DNA of 26,141 bases, from assembly GCA_964446115.1 (NCBI GenBank), contig CAYUNE010000004.1, positions 1 through 26,141 of the forward strand. Reading direction: 5' to 3'. The notes below the pieces were generated by a model. It saw only the letters and a list, made by a program, of their open reading frames with translations, was not told the DNA's origin and ran no database searches. The translations under genes were made by a program, and so were the position numbers. The stretch's first letter is position 1, and each line of letters begins with the position of its first letter. This document shows, in pieces, positions 15,803 to 22,787 of the stretch. The stretch comes from CAYUNE01 sp964446115 (GTDB taxonomy: Bacteria; Desulfobacterota; Desulfobulbia; Desulfobulbales; Desulfobulbaceae).

Positions 15803-16351
15803 ATGAAAAGCGAAGACTGTACCCTCTATCACGGCGGTCTCAAAGGTGCGGAATCCACCTTCGGCATCAATGCGGAAAAGTATGGAGTAAGCGAGGTCAT
15901 CCTCACCTTTGAGGGACACAAACTCAACCGGGATAAAAATCCGGTGATTCTCAGCGACGAAGAGCTGGAACGGGGCGATATCAGTATGGAGATCGCTTCC
16001 AGGATGATGAACCGCACCTATTACGAGACCAAAAAAATTCGCAAGGTTCTGCAGACCATCTTCCACATGGTCAACAACGGCCACCAGGTCTTTGTGGTGG
16101 GCACCATCCAGGATGACAAATCGGTGAAGGGCGGCACCGGCTGGGCCGTAGAGCTGGCAAAACTCTTCAACCGTCCCGTCCACGTCTTCGACCAGAACGA
16201 CGACCGCTGGTATACCTGGCAAAACGGCGACTGGCAGGAAGATACTCCCCGTATCCGTTATGATACCTTTGTGGGTTCCGGAACCAGATATTTAAGCGAT
16301 AAGGGCCGGGAAGCCATCGAAAACCTCTTTGCCGAGGCCTTTGGCGACTAG
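15803..16351 (+). CDS. SLOG/Rossmann-like protein of unknown function
   Basis: The 182-aa product has three glycine-rich features spaced as in SLOG-type (LOG/DprA-related) nucleotide-binding folds: YHGGLKGAESTFG (9-21), VKGGTGWAVELAK (108-120) and GSGTRYLS (158-165), with a beta strand HVFDQNDDRWYTW (127-139) between. From memory, similar proteins occur in phages, archaea and scattered bacteria without assigned function. AAAGGA lies about 10 bases before the ATG. It follows cmoB by 130 bp and could be an independent unit. Function could be nucleotide or NAD-metabolite binding; that is inference. Confidence 0.65.
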   Translation: MKSEDCTLYHGGLKGAESTFGINAEKYGVSEVILTFEGHKLNRDKNPVILSDEELERGDISMEIASRMMNRTYYETKKIRKVLQTIFHMVNNGHQVFVVGTIQDDKSVKGGTGWAVELAKLFNRPVHVFDQNDDRWYTWQNGDWQEDTPRIRYDTFVGSGTRYLSDKGREAIENLFAEAFGD

Positions 16352-16728
16352 GCCCCCCATCGTGCCCGCCCCGCTCCGGCACGGCGGCAATGACGTTCTT
16401 CCGTGCCGGGGGCGGTGATGCCGCTACACCGTTTTCTCTCTCCGCCGCAGCTGTGATCACCTGCCCATGGTCTTTCCCGGCCACCTCTTCTAACCTGCGG
16501 AAATATCACTTTCTTTCGGTCGGCATCCGGTGCAGTCACGGAGCACTCATGCGGCCGCCCCTCTGTTTTCCCCATAATTCAGGAAGTTTTGACTGAAAAA
16601 CATTGCTTTTTTCCCGCTTTTTGAGTAAGGACGTAAGGGAATGTTCACAGACAGGCCTCTAATCCGGAAATCTTGCTTCCAATCCTTTCCCATGGTTTTC
16701 TTTTATTCATCACTTTCAGGGACGAACA
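16352..16728. other. Intergenic region with a long GC-rich hairpin
   Basis: No gene is supported in these 377 bases. Near its left end lies the hairpin at 16366-16415 (separate entry). The right half is T-rich and carries TTGACT at about 16589-16594 without a fitting -10, then the AGGGA ribosome-binding site of the peptidase gene. The promoter of the peptidase-bactofilin pair must be here but was not identified with confidence. Confidence 0.45.
16366..16415. repeat. Long GC-rich inverted repeat after the SLOG-like gene
   Basis: CCGGCACGG (16376-16384) and CCGTGCCGG (16401-16409) are perfect complements around a 16-base loop. Beyond a 4-base bulge, CCGCCC (16366-16371) pairs with GGGCGG (16410-16415), giving 15 bp in total. 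It starts 15 bases after the stop codon. No T-run follows, so it may act as a 3' end stabiliser or Rho-dependent terminator element rather than an intrinsic terminator. Confidence 0.5.
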
Positions 16729-17913
16729 ATGATTGATAGAAAATACCATATCATCATTTCCGATGACGAATCGAGTCGCACCCGGACCTATCTTGTTCAC
16801 GGCCGGACCATCATCACCGTTATCAAGACAGCCGCCGTCGGCATGACCCTTTTGGCTCTGGTGATCGCCTTCGGATCCTGGAAGGGCGTCAGCGCCGTGA
16901 AAAATAACAGAAAACTCCAGGCCGAGCTGGCAAAACTCTCAAACCAACTGATTTCCCAGGAGGCCAATCAGGGCGGCTTGGCGGAAAATCTTTTCGGGGA
17001 CAAGATCGAAATCGTCATCACCGAAGACATGAGCTCAAGCGCCGGTGTCCCCCCCCGGCCTGAAGCAGCATCCTCCCGGGATGAAGACCCCAACGGTGAA
17101 TCTTCCTCCCTTGCATCTTCCACTTCCGCTCCTGTTGAAAACAATGGGGAGATCGCAGCCAATTCACCGGAAAAATCGACAGAAATCGAAGCCGGAGAGG
17201 ATGAAAAGACGGCTGCGGCCGCAGAAGAGACGACCCAGGAAAGCGTAGCCGCGGCAACCGGTTCCCAGGAGCGGAAAAATACCGTTGCCACCATTGACGA
17301 CTCCCTGCTCGAAGAGACCATCAGCAAGCTTGATGCCCGGAGCCGGCTCATCGAATCGGTCATGAGCAAAATCGGAATCCACGTCCAGGTCAAAGAAGAC
17401 GGCAAAAACAGCGGCGGACCCTACATCAGCCCCAAAGAAGCCTATTCCCGCCGCCTCCTCAACCGGACCAACCATTACATCAATATCCTCGAAAGACTGC
17501 CCCTGGGTCGTCCCATTTCGGGTCATATCACCTCCAAATTCGGTTGGCGCTCGGATCCCTTTCTCAAAAAACCCGCACTGCACGGCGGTATCGACATCAA
17601 GGGAAAAATCGGCGACAAGGTCGAGGCGACCGCCGACGGCAAGGTAATCCACACCGGCTATGACAAGGGTGGATACGGCCACTATATCAGAATATCCCAT
17701 GACAATAATTACGAATCAATCTTCGGACATCTGAGTAAAATACTGGTCAAAAAGGGCGATCGCGTCACCCGGAAACAGGTCATTGGGCTGGTGGGCAATT
17801 CGGGCAGAAGTACCGGGCCGCACCTGCACTATGAACTGCGCTACAAGGGCAGGCATATCAATCCCGCCAGATATATGCAGGTGGCGGATATGGTCTTTTT
17901 CCTCTCCAAGTAA
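16729..17913 (+). CDS. M23 (LytM) family peptidoglycan endopeptidase, membrane-anchored
   Basis: Cleaves peptide cross-links in peptidoglycan. The 394-aa product has a short cytoplasmic N-terminus, one TM helix (~30-52), a coiled-coil start (KNNRKLQAELAKLSNQL), an acidic Ser/Ala/Glu-rich linker (~100-190), a helical segment, and the LytM domain (~262-385). Zinc ligands are intact: H285 and D289 in LHGGIDI, H367 in PHLHYEL, plus catalytic H334 and H365. AGGGA lies before the ATG. The bactofilin gene follows after 22 bp; M23 peptidase-bactofilin pairs are known cell-shape modules in other proteobacteria (for example Helicobacter Csd/CcmA, LmdC/BacA), where bactofilin positions the hydrolase. 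Confidence 0.93.
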   Translation: MIDRKYHIIISDDESSRTRTYLVHGRTIITVIKTAAVGMTLLALVIAFGSWKGVSAVKNNRKLQAELAKLSNQLISQEANQGGLAENLFGDKIEIVITEDMSSSAGVPPRPEAASSRDEDPNGESSSLASSTSAPVENNGEIAANSPEKSTEIEAGEDEKTAAAAEETTQESVAAATGSQERKNTVATIDDSLLEETISKLDARSRLIESVMSKIGIHVQVKEDGKNSGGPYISPKEAYSRRLLNRTNHYINILERLPLGRPISGHITSKFGWRSDPFLKKPALHGGIDIKGKIGDKVEATADGKVIHTGYDKGGYGHYIRISHDNNYESIFGHLSKILVKKGDRVTRKQVIGLVGNSGRSTGPHLHYELRYKGRHINPARYMQVADMVFFLSK

Positions 17914-17935
17914 TCACTAAGCGTTGTAAACCGTC

Positions 17936-18466
17936 ATGACACTTTTCAGCAAAAAGATCCCGGCTCAACAGCAACAGATGGTGCAGGCAGAATTGAAAAA
18001 AGAACTGGAAAAGGCAAACAGTGAGGTCATTTCCAGCATTGTCTCCAAAGACATGGAGATCATCGGCGAGATAACCTTCAAGGGAAAGGCCAGGATAGAT
18101 GGCCAGGTGGAGGGAAACATCAAAGGCGAACATCTCGTGCTCAGTGAGACCGGCCGGATCAAGGGGGATGTGGAGGTGGGATCTCTGAAGTGCCACGGCG
18201 AAATCCAGGGCAATGTCACCGCCCGGCTGGTCAATGCCCTCAGCACCGCAGTCATTGACGGCAGGCTCATTGCCGATGATTTCAGCATCGAATCGGGCGC
18301 CGCCCTCTTTGGTGAAATCCAGTCCCGCAACCGGCGGCCCCAGAAAAAAACAGCCAAAGAAAAGGACGCCGGCCGGCAGAACAAGAGCGCACCGGCCAAG
18401 TCCTCCGGAAAAAAGGAATCCTCTTCGGTGGGCGGTGGCCTAGCAACCGCCTCGCTAAAAAAGTAG
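17936..18466 (+). CDS. Bactofilin
   Basis: Polymerising cytoskeletal protein with a right-handed beta-helix core. In the 176-aa product the core spans ~43-130, seen as short repeating turns: DMEIIGEITFKGKARIDGQV, EGNIKGEHLVLSETGRIKGD, VEVGSLKCHGEIQGNV, LSTAVIDGRLIADDFSIESGA. The N-terminal ~40 residues are charged and helical; the C-terminal tail from ~132 is Lys/Ser-rich and disordered. The gene follows the M23 peptidase by 22 bp, so the two are likely co-expressed and act together in local peptidoglycan remodelling. Stop TAG lies 17 bp from the convergent clpA end. Confidence 0.93.
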   Translation: MTLFSKKIPAQQQQMVQAELKKELEKANSEVISSIVSKDMEIIGEITFKGKARIDGQVEGNIKGEHLVLSETGRIKGDVEVGSLKCHGEIQGNVTARLVNALSTAVIDGRLIADDFSIESGAALFGEIQSRNRRPQKKTAKEKDAGRQNKSAPAKSSGKKESSSVGGGLATASLKK

Positions 18467-18483
18467 CCGCGGCCGCGGCCGGC

Positions 18484-18716
18484 TCAGGCCGGCCCGGAAT
18501 AGGTGAAGACGGTCTTGCCGCCCTGCCGGTCGACTGTTACCTCTCCCCCTTTGACCAGTCTGCCGAAGAGAATCTCTTCGGTGATCTCGTCACCGATTTC
18601 CTTCATAATCAACCGCCTGAGCGGCCTTGCGCCGTAAGCAGGATCAAACCCCTCAGCCGCTAGCCATTTCCTCGCCTTGTCGCTCAGGGTTATCGTCACC
18701 TTCTTCTTCTGCAAGC
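18484..18716 (-). pseudogene. clpA: Out-of-frame C-terminal end of ClpA
   Basis: This frame encodes LQKKKVTITLSDKARKWLAA ... GFDPAYGARPLRRLI ... EEILFGRLVKGGEV, which is the C-terminal small domain of ClpA (compare the ARNWLAEKGYD, GARPM and LLFGSLVDGGQV pattern of the E. coli protein). It joins the main clpA frame if one base is skipped near 18713-18715, where CAG CTT GCA becomes CAG-C-TTG-CAG. Restoring the frame gives about 763 residues, the normal ClpA length. It could be a real mutation, a sequencing or assembly error, or programmed +1 frameshifting. No independent start is convincing. Confidence 0.88.
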
Positions 18717-20776
18717 TGATCCTGGAGCTCGGCCACCATTTTATCGACAATTTTCTCGACCGAGTCGGATTTCAGCGCATGGAAGGTAATGATGCCGTCC
18801 AGGCGGTTCCTGAATTCGGGAGAAAACATATTCTTGATGGCCTTCTGCTCCCGACCCCGGGTATCCGTGAGAAAACCGATACCGCGTTCACTCATCTCCC
18901 TGGCACCGGCATTGGTGGTCATTATGATGATGACGTTGCGGAAATCGGCCCGCCGCCCGCTGTTATCGGTGAGGGTGGCATGATCCATCACCTGCAGCAG
19001 GATCGAAAAAACGTCGGGGTGGGCCTTTTCGATCTCGTCCAGCAGCAGGACCGAGTAGGGATGCTTACGGATGGCATCGGTGAGCAGGCCGCCCTGCTCA
19101 AAGCCGATATATCCGGGAGGCGAGCCGATGAGGCGGGCCACGGCATGTTTTTCCATGTACTCGCTCATATCGAAGCGCTCGAAGTTAATCCCCAGTGCAG
19201 CGGATAACTGCCTGGCCACCTCGGTTTTCCCGACACCGGTGGGACCGGCAAAGAGAAAGGAACCGGTGGGAGACTGCGGATTGCCCAGTCCGGCCCGGGA
19301 GCGCTTCACCGCACGGACCAGGGCGGTAATCGCCTCGTCCTGACCAAAAATCACCCGTTGCAACCTCTCTTCCAGATCACGCAGTCCCTCAAGATCGTTA
19401 CTGGAACCACTCTTGACCGGCACCCGGGCAATCTTGGAGACCGTCTTTTCCACATTCCGCACCGTGACCGTGCACCCGGTACGACCCGCCAACCGGAAGG
19501 CCGCCCCCACCTCATCCATGACGTCAATGGCCTTGTCCGGCAAAAAGCGGTCATTGATATAGCGGTCCGCCAGCTGGACTGTGGTGGTAATGGCAGCCTT
19601 GGAATAGCGTATGTTGTGATGTTCCTCGTATCGTGACTGCAGTCCCCGCAGGATGGCGCAGGTATCCTCCACCGAGGGCTCCTCAATGTCGATCTTCTGG
19701 AAGCGGCGGGAGAGAGCCCGATCCTTTTCGATATGGTTCTTGTACTCCTCGTAGGTGGTGGAGCCGATGCAGCGGATACTGCCCGTCTGCAACGCTGGTT
19801 TCAGGAGATTGGAGGCATCCATGCTACCACCGCTTGTCGCCCCGGCCCCGACGATGGTATGCATCTCATCGATGAAGAGGATGGCGTTTTCCTTCTCCTG
19901 GATAGCCTCCACCACCTCCTTGAGTCGTTTCTCGAAATCGCCGCGATACTTGGTGCCGGCCAAAAGCGTGCCCATCTCCAGCATGTGGATTTCCGAGCCC
20001 TTGAGGATATCGGGAACCTTGCGGGCCTTATCGGCGACCGATCGCGGCTCGCTATCCTCAAGATCCTCATAGATCCGCAGAGCCAGCCCTTCAGCCATGG
20101 CCGTCTTGCCCACCCCGGGCTCGCCCACCAGCAATGGATTGTTCTTGCGGCGCCGGCAGAGCACCTGCATCATCCGCTGCAGTTCGGCCTCCCTGCCGAT
20201 GAGGGGATCAATCTTGCCATCCGCGGCCAGTTCGGCGAAGTTGACGGTATATTTTTCCAGAGCCCCTGCCCTGGTCTCTTTCTTTTTCTTCTTCTTTTCC
20301 TTGCCCTCGGGATCGTCGGGCCGCACCCGCCGGTCTTTTTTCATGGAGTCGGGCAGGTGATGGGAGATATATTCAACCACATCCATGCGACCGATACCCT
20401 CGGTGCCCAGGAAGTAGACGGCATGGGAATCGGGCTCGGCAAAGATCGACACCAATACGTCACCGGAATCCACCTGCTTTTTCCCGCAGCTCTGGACATG
20501 GTTTACCGCCCGCTGCAGCACCCGGTTGAAGGCCACGGTCTGGGCCGGTTCGACGATGGAGTTGTTTTTCAAAGTCGGCAGACCGCCGGCAAAAAATCTC
20601 TCCAGCCGTTGCTTCAGATTTTTGTCATCTCCTCCACAGCGGCTGATAATATACTTGGCAAGATCATCATGCAGCAGACCGTAGAGCATATGCTCCACGG
20701 TGACATATTCATGCCGATGAATCTTCGCCTTTTTGATGGCATTGATCAGAGCGGTTTCCAACTCGCGGCTTAACAT
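18653..20776 (-). CDS. clpA: ATP-dependent Clp protease ATPase subunit ClpA, main frame (frameshifted near the end)
   Basis: Hexameric AAA+ unfoldase that feeds ClpP. From ATG 20776 (MLSRELE, preceded by AGGTG at 6 bases; the GTG at 20785 is less likely) the frame gives 707 aa: Clp N-domain (~1-145), a Lys-rich linker (~160-167), D1 with Walker A GEPGVGKT (218-225) and IDEMH, D2 with GPTGVGKT (511-518) and LLDEIEKAHPD, and the IGF tripeptide (633-635) that docks on ClpP (IGL in E. coli). After ELQDQL (residue 688) the frame diverges into an acidic stretch and stops at 18653, losing the C-terminal small domain, which is present in another frame. clpS is directly upstream. Confidence 0.93.
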   Translation of the reverse strand: MLSRELETALINAIKKAKIHRHEYVTVEHMLYGLLHDDLAKYIISRCGGDDKNLKQRLERFFAGGLPTLKNNSIVEPAQTVAFNRVLQRAVNHVQSCGKKQVDSGDVLVSIFAEPDSHAVYFLGTEGIGRMDVVEYISHHLPDSMKKDRRVRPDDPEGKEKKKKKKETRAGALEKYTVNFAELAADGKIDPLIGREAELQRMMQVLCRRRKNNPLLVGEPGVGKTAMAEGLALRIYEDLEDSEPRSVADKARKVPDILKGSEIHMLEMGTLLAGTKYRGDFEKRLKEVVEAIQEKENAILFIDEMHTIVGAGATSGGSMDASNLLKPALQTGSIRCIGSTTYEEYKNHIEKDRALSRRFQKIDIEEPSVEDTCAILRGLQSRYEEHHNIRYSKAAITTTVQLADRYINDRFLPDKAIDVMDEVGAAFRLAGRTGCTVTVRNVEKTVSKIARVPVKSGSSNDLEGLRDLEERLQRVIFGQDEAITALVRAVKRSRAGLGNPQSPTGSFLFAGPTGVGKTEVARQLSAALGINFERFDMSEYMEKHAVARLIGSPPGYIGFEQGGLLTDAIRKHPYSVLLLDEIEKAHPDVFSILLQVMDHATLTDNSGRRADFRNVIIIMTTNAGAREMSERGIGFLTDTRGREQKAIKNMFSPEFRNRLDGIITFHALKSDSVEKIVDKMVAELQDQLAEEEGDDNPERQGEEMASG

Positions 20777-20835
20777 GGCTGTCACCTGTTACTGATTATT
20801 TCCGCCGGTCAACCACCTCAGCGGCCTGGCATCTT

Positions 20836-21153
20836 TTACTTGACCTTTTCCAGGGAACATTTGAGGGGAAAATCGTTCTGCCGGGCGATATCATGGACGA
20901 TCACCACCTTGGTTTCCCCTATTTCACGGGTGTAGATGCCCGCCACCCCGATACCCCGGTTATGCACATTGAGCATGATCCTCGTGGCCTCGGCCGTACT
21001 CTTGTGGAACACCTTTTCAAGAATCATGACAACGAATTCCATGCTGGTGTAATCGTCGTTGTGCAGCAACACCTTGTACATGGGCGGTTCACGGATCTCC
21101 AGATGCTCCTTGACCAGAACCTCTTCCCGATGCTTGGTTTTTTCCTTTGTCAT
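20836..21153 (-). CDS. clpS: ClpS adaptor protein
   Basis: Delivers N-degron substrates to ClpAP by binding destabilising N-terminal residues. From ATG 21153 the product has 105 aa (E. coli 106). Binding-pocket residues are present: N32, D33 and D34 in LLHNDDYTSMEFV, M38, and H64 in MLNVHNRG. A longer frame begins at TTG 21189 but the extra 12 residues are unlike the family. AGGG lies about 11 bases before the ATG. The gene ends 59 bp before clpA and shares its promoter at 21210-21237. Confidence 0.95.
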   Translation of the reverse strand: MTKEKTKHREEVLVKEHLEIREPPMYKVLLHNDDYTSMEFVVMILEKVFHKSTAEATRIMLNVHNRGIGVAGIYTREIGETKVVIVHDIARQNDFPLKCSLEKVK

Positions 21154-21209
21154 GAATGAATCTACCCTGCCTTTGTCGGTTCTTTCCAAATATTTCCGTA
21201 TCGGCTATA

Positions 21210-21237
21210 TTTTAATTCTCTTCTCTTTTTTTTCAAG
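21210..21237 (-). promoter_or_regulatory. Sigma70-type promoter for clpS-clpA
   Basis: On the minus strand TTGAAA (21237-21232) and TAAAAT (21215-21210), each 5/6 to consensus, are 16 bp apart in a very A-rich stretch. The expected transcript would start near 21203, leaving a ~50-base leader before the clpS ATG. It lies between the holA stop and clpS, so the protease genes can be expressed separately from holA. Confidence 0.6.
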
Positions 21238-21284
21238 CTCGGGGTGAGCCCGGAAGACGGACACGAGGCTGTTTTGTACCCGGG

Positions 21285-22670
21285 TCATGCCGCTTGCCAT
21301 TTCCTTGTCTCGGCGGCCATGGCAAAAAAAAGACGGCTGAGAACAATTCCCGGTTCCACCGGCGATCCCTTCAGCCGATACTCGGCCTGCAGCAACAGAT
21401 TCAGCCATGACTGCAAGGTGGCAAGGGAAAATTTTTCCGCAGTTTTGAACTGCATATAGACGGCATAAGGGTGACCGGAAAGCTCTTCCGTCCATGCTCC
21501 CTCCTCCTTGAGAAGCGGCAAACACTGTTTCTGGAAAAGCCCGGCGCTCATGCCGCGGCGGTAGCCGCTGCCCTCTTTTTCCTGGAGAGCCCGAAAGAGA
21601 AGCAGGGTGCGGACATATTTCCGCACCACCGAGACAACCGCCAGATCGTGGACGCCATGCTCCTGCAGGCGTCCGGCAACCAGGAGCACCTGTTCAAAAT
21701 CGCCCTTCCCCAGCTTGTCGGTTAATTCAAAAACGGCTTCCCGACGGGTGCGGCCGACCACGGCATCGAGATCCTTCCGGTCGATAACAGCTTTACCATG
21801 GGCATAGAGGGCCAGTTTCTCGGTTTCGCGCACAGCAGCCACCGGATGAAAACCCACCCGTTCGAGCAGGCTGTCCAGTACGCCGGGGGCCAGGCTCATG
21901 TTGAACCCCTCCAGAGTCCCGCGCACCAGCTCCGTCAACACCTGTTTCTGCTCCCGGCGGGCGGCACTGCTTCCTCCGGCGGCCACGCCCAGGTCCACAA
22001 CAATACCATTCTCCCTGATATACCTGTAGAGACGTTTGCGTTTATCAACGGTCTCGGCAATCAGCATCAGGATGTTGCCCGATGGTATTCCCTCTCCCAG
22101 CACCTTTTCATACTGCGCCGCCGCATCACCCGCGGCCGCTGTCTTTCCTCTCCGGGACCTTCCGGACTCCTTTTCCTTCTCCTTAAGGGTCGCGAGCCAG
22201 GAGAGATCTTCCGCTGGTTTTGCAAAACCGAAAACCGTCTTCCAGCGGCCGGCGGGCAGGGCCGCAAGCTCTTCCGGCCTTACCTCCTCCACCCCGGCAG
22301 CTTCCAGCATATTCCTGAGATATCCGGCGGCCCGGTCGATTTTCTTTTCCTCCATGGCCTTGCGCAGTCGTTTCCACAGAGTACCGGCAACGTTTTTGGA
22401 ATGAAACAGGCGCGTGTCCATCACCCGGTAGAGCTGCCTGCCGGGGAGCAGGCTGAAACTTCTGAGCCTCCCCAGAGTGACATGGTAATCCTCGTTGTCG
22501 CCATCAATCGGGTGCAGGGTGCCGCCTTTTCCCAGAATGGCCTTCCCCAGCCTGCCGGCGGCCTCGCGACAGAGGTAGCGGTCCCCCACCAGCAGATAGA
22601 CGACAGCGATCTCGCCGCCTGCGACCGCCTGCAGGAGAGTGTCGAAGTTATCCCGCGTATAGACTGCCAT
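21285..22670 (-). CDS. holA: DNA polymerase III delta subunit (clamp loader), enlarged
   Basis: Opens the beta sliding clamp in the clamp-loader complex. From ATG 22670 (MAVYTRDN, preceded by AAGGGA) the product has 461 aa, against ~340 in E. coli. Family landmarks: IAVVYLLVGDRYLCREAAGRL near the N-terminus, ILMLIAETVDKRKRLYRYIRENG in the AAA+ core, REQKQVLTELV, LDSLLERVG, ETEKLALYA, and the helical C-terminus (VFELTDKLGKGDFEQVLLV, HDLAVVSVVRKYVRTLLL, LNLLLQAEYRLKGS). The extra length lies mainly in residues ~110-210, rich in Lys/Glu/Arg. An in-frame start at 22700 would add ten residues without a better ribosome-binding site. Confidence 0.88.
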   Translation of the reverse strand: MAVYTRDNFDTLLQAVAGGEIAVVYLLVGDRYLCREAAGRLGKAILGKGGTLHPIDGDNEDYHVTLGRLRSFSLLPGRQLYRVMDTRLFHSKNVAGTLWKRLRKAMEEKKIDRAAGYLRNMLEAAGVEEVRPEELAALPAGRWKTVFGFAKPAEDLSWLATLKEKEKESGRSRRGKTAAAGDAAAQYEKVLGEGIPSGNILMLIAETVDKRKRLYRYIRENGIVVDLGVAAGGSSAARREQKQVLTELVRGTLEGFNMSLAPGVLDSLLERVGFHPVAAVRETEKLALYAHGKAVIDRKDLDAVVGRTRREAVFELTDKLGKGDFEQVLLVAGRLQEHGVHDLAVVSVVRKYVRTLLLFRALQEKEGSGYRRGMSAGLFQKQCLPLLKEEGAWTEELSGHPYAVYMQFKTAEKFSLATLQSWLNLLLQAEYRLKGSPVEPGIVLSRLFFAMAAETRKWQAA

Positions 22671-22728
22671 GAATTCCCTTCTTATCGTAGTCGTAACCAC
22701 CGCCTCTTCGCTTATATCTCTCCCGGCC

Positions 22729-22748
22729 GCATAGCGGGGCTATAGCGA
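22729..22748. repeat. Near-perfect inverted repeat upstream of holA
   Basis: CGCATAGC and GCTATAGCG flank GGG; the arms match apart from one bulged base. On the minus strand TATAGC within it could serve as a weak -10 with TTGCAC 16 bp upstream, so it might be an operator on the holA promoter. Support is modest. Confidence 0.3.
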
Positions 22749-22787
22749 ACAGGAAAGATCGTGCAAATCTAGGGCACTCGTAATCGC

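Noticed and set aside
18467..18483. CCGCGGCCGCGG palindrome between bactofilin and clpA ends as a bidirectional terminator
   Set aside because: Only 17 bp, self-complementary by GC richness, and lacking T-runs on either side.
19733..20773. 346-codon plus-strand open frame opposite clpA
   Set aside because: Antisense shadow of strongly conserved ClpA motifs, with no recognisable protein features.
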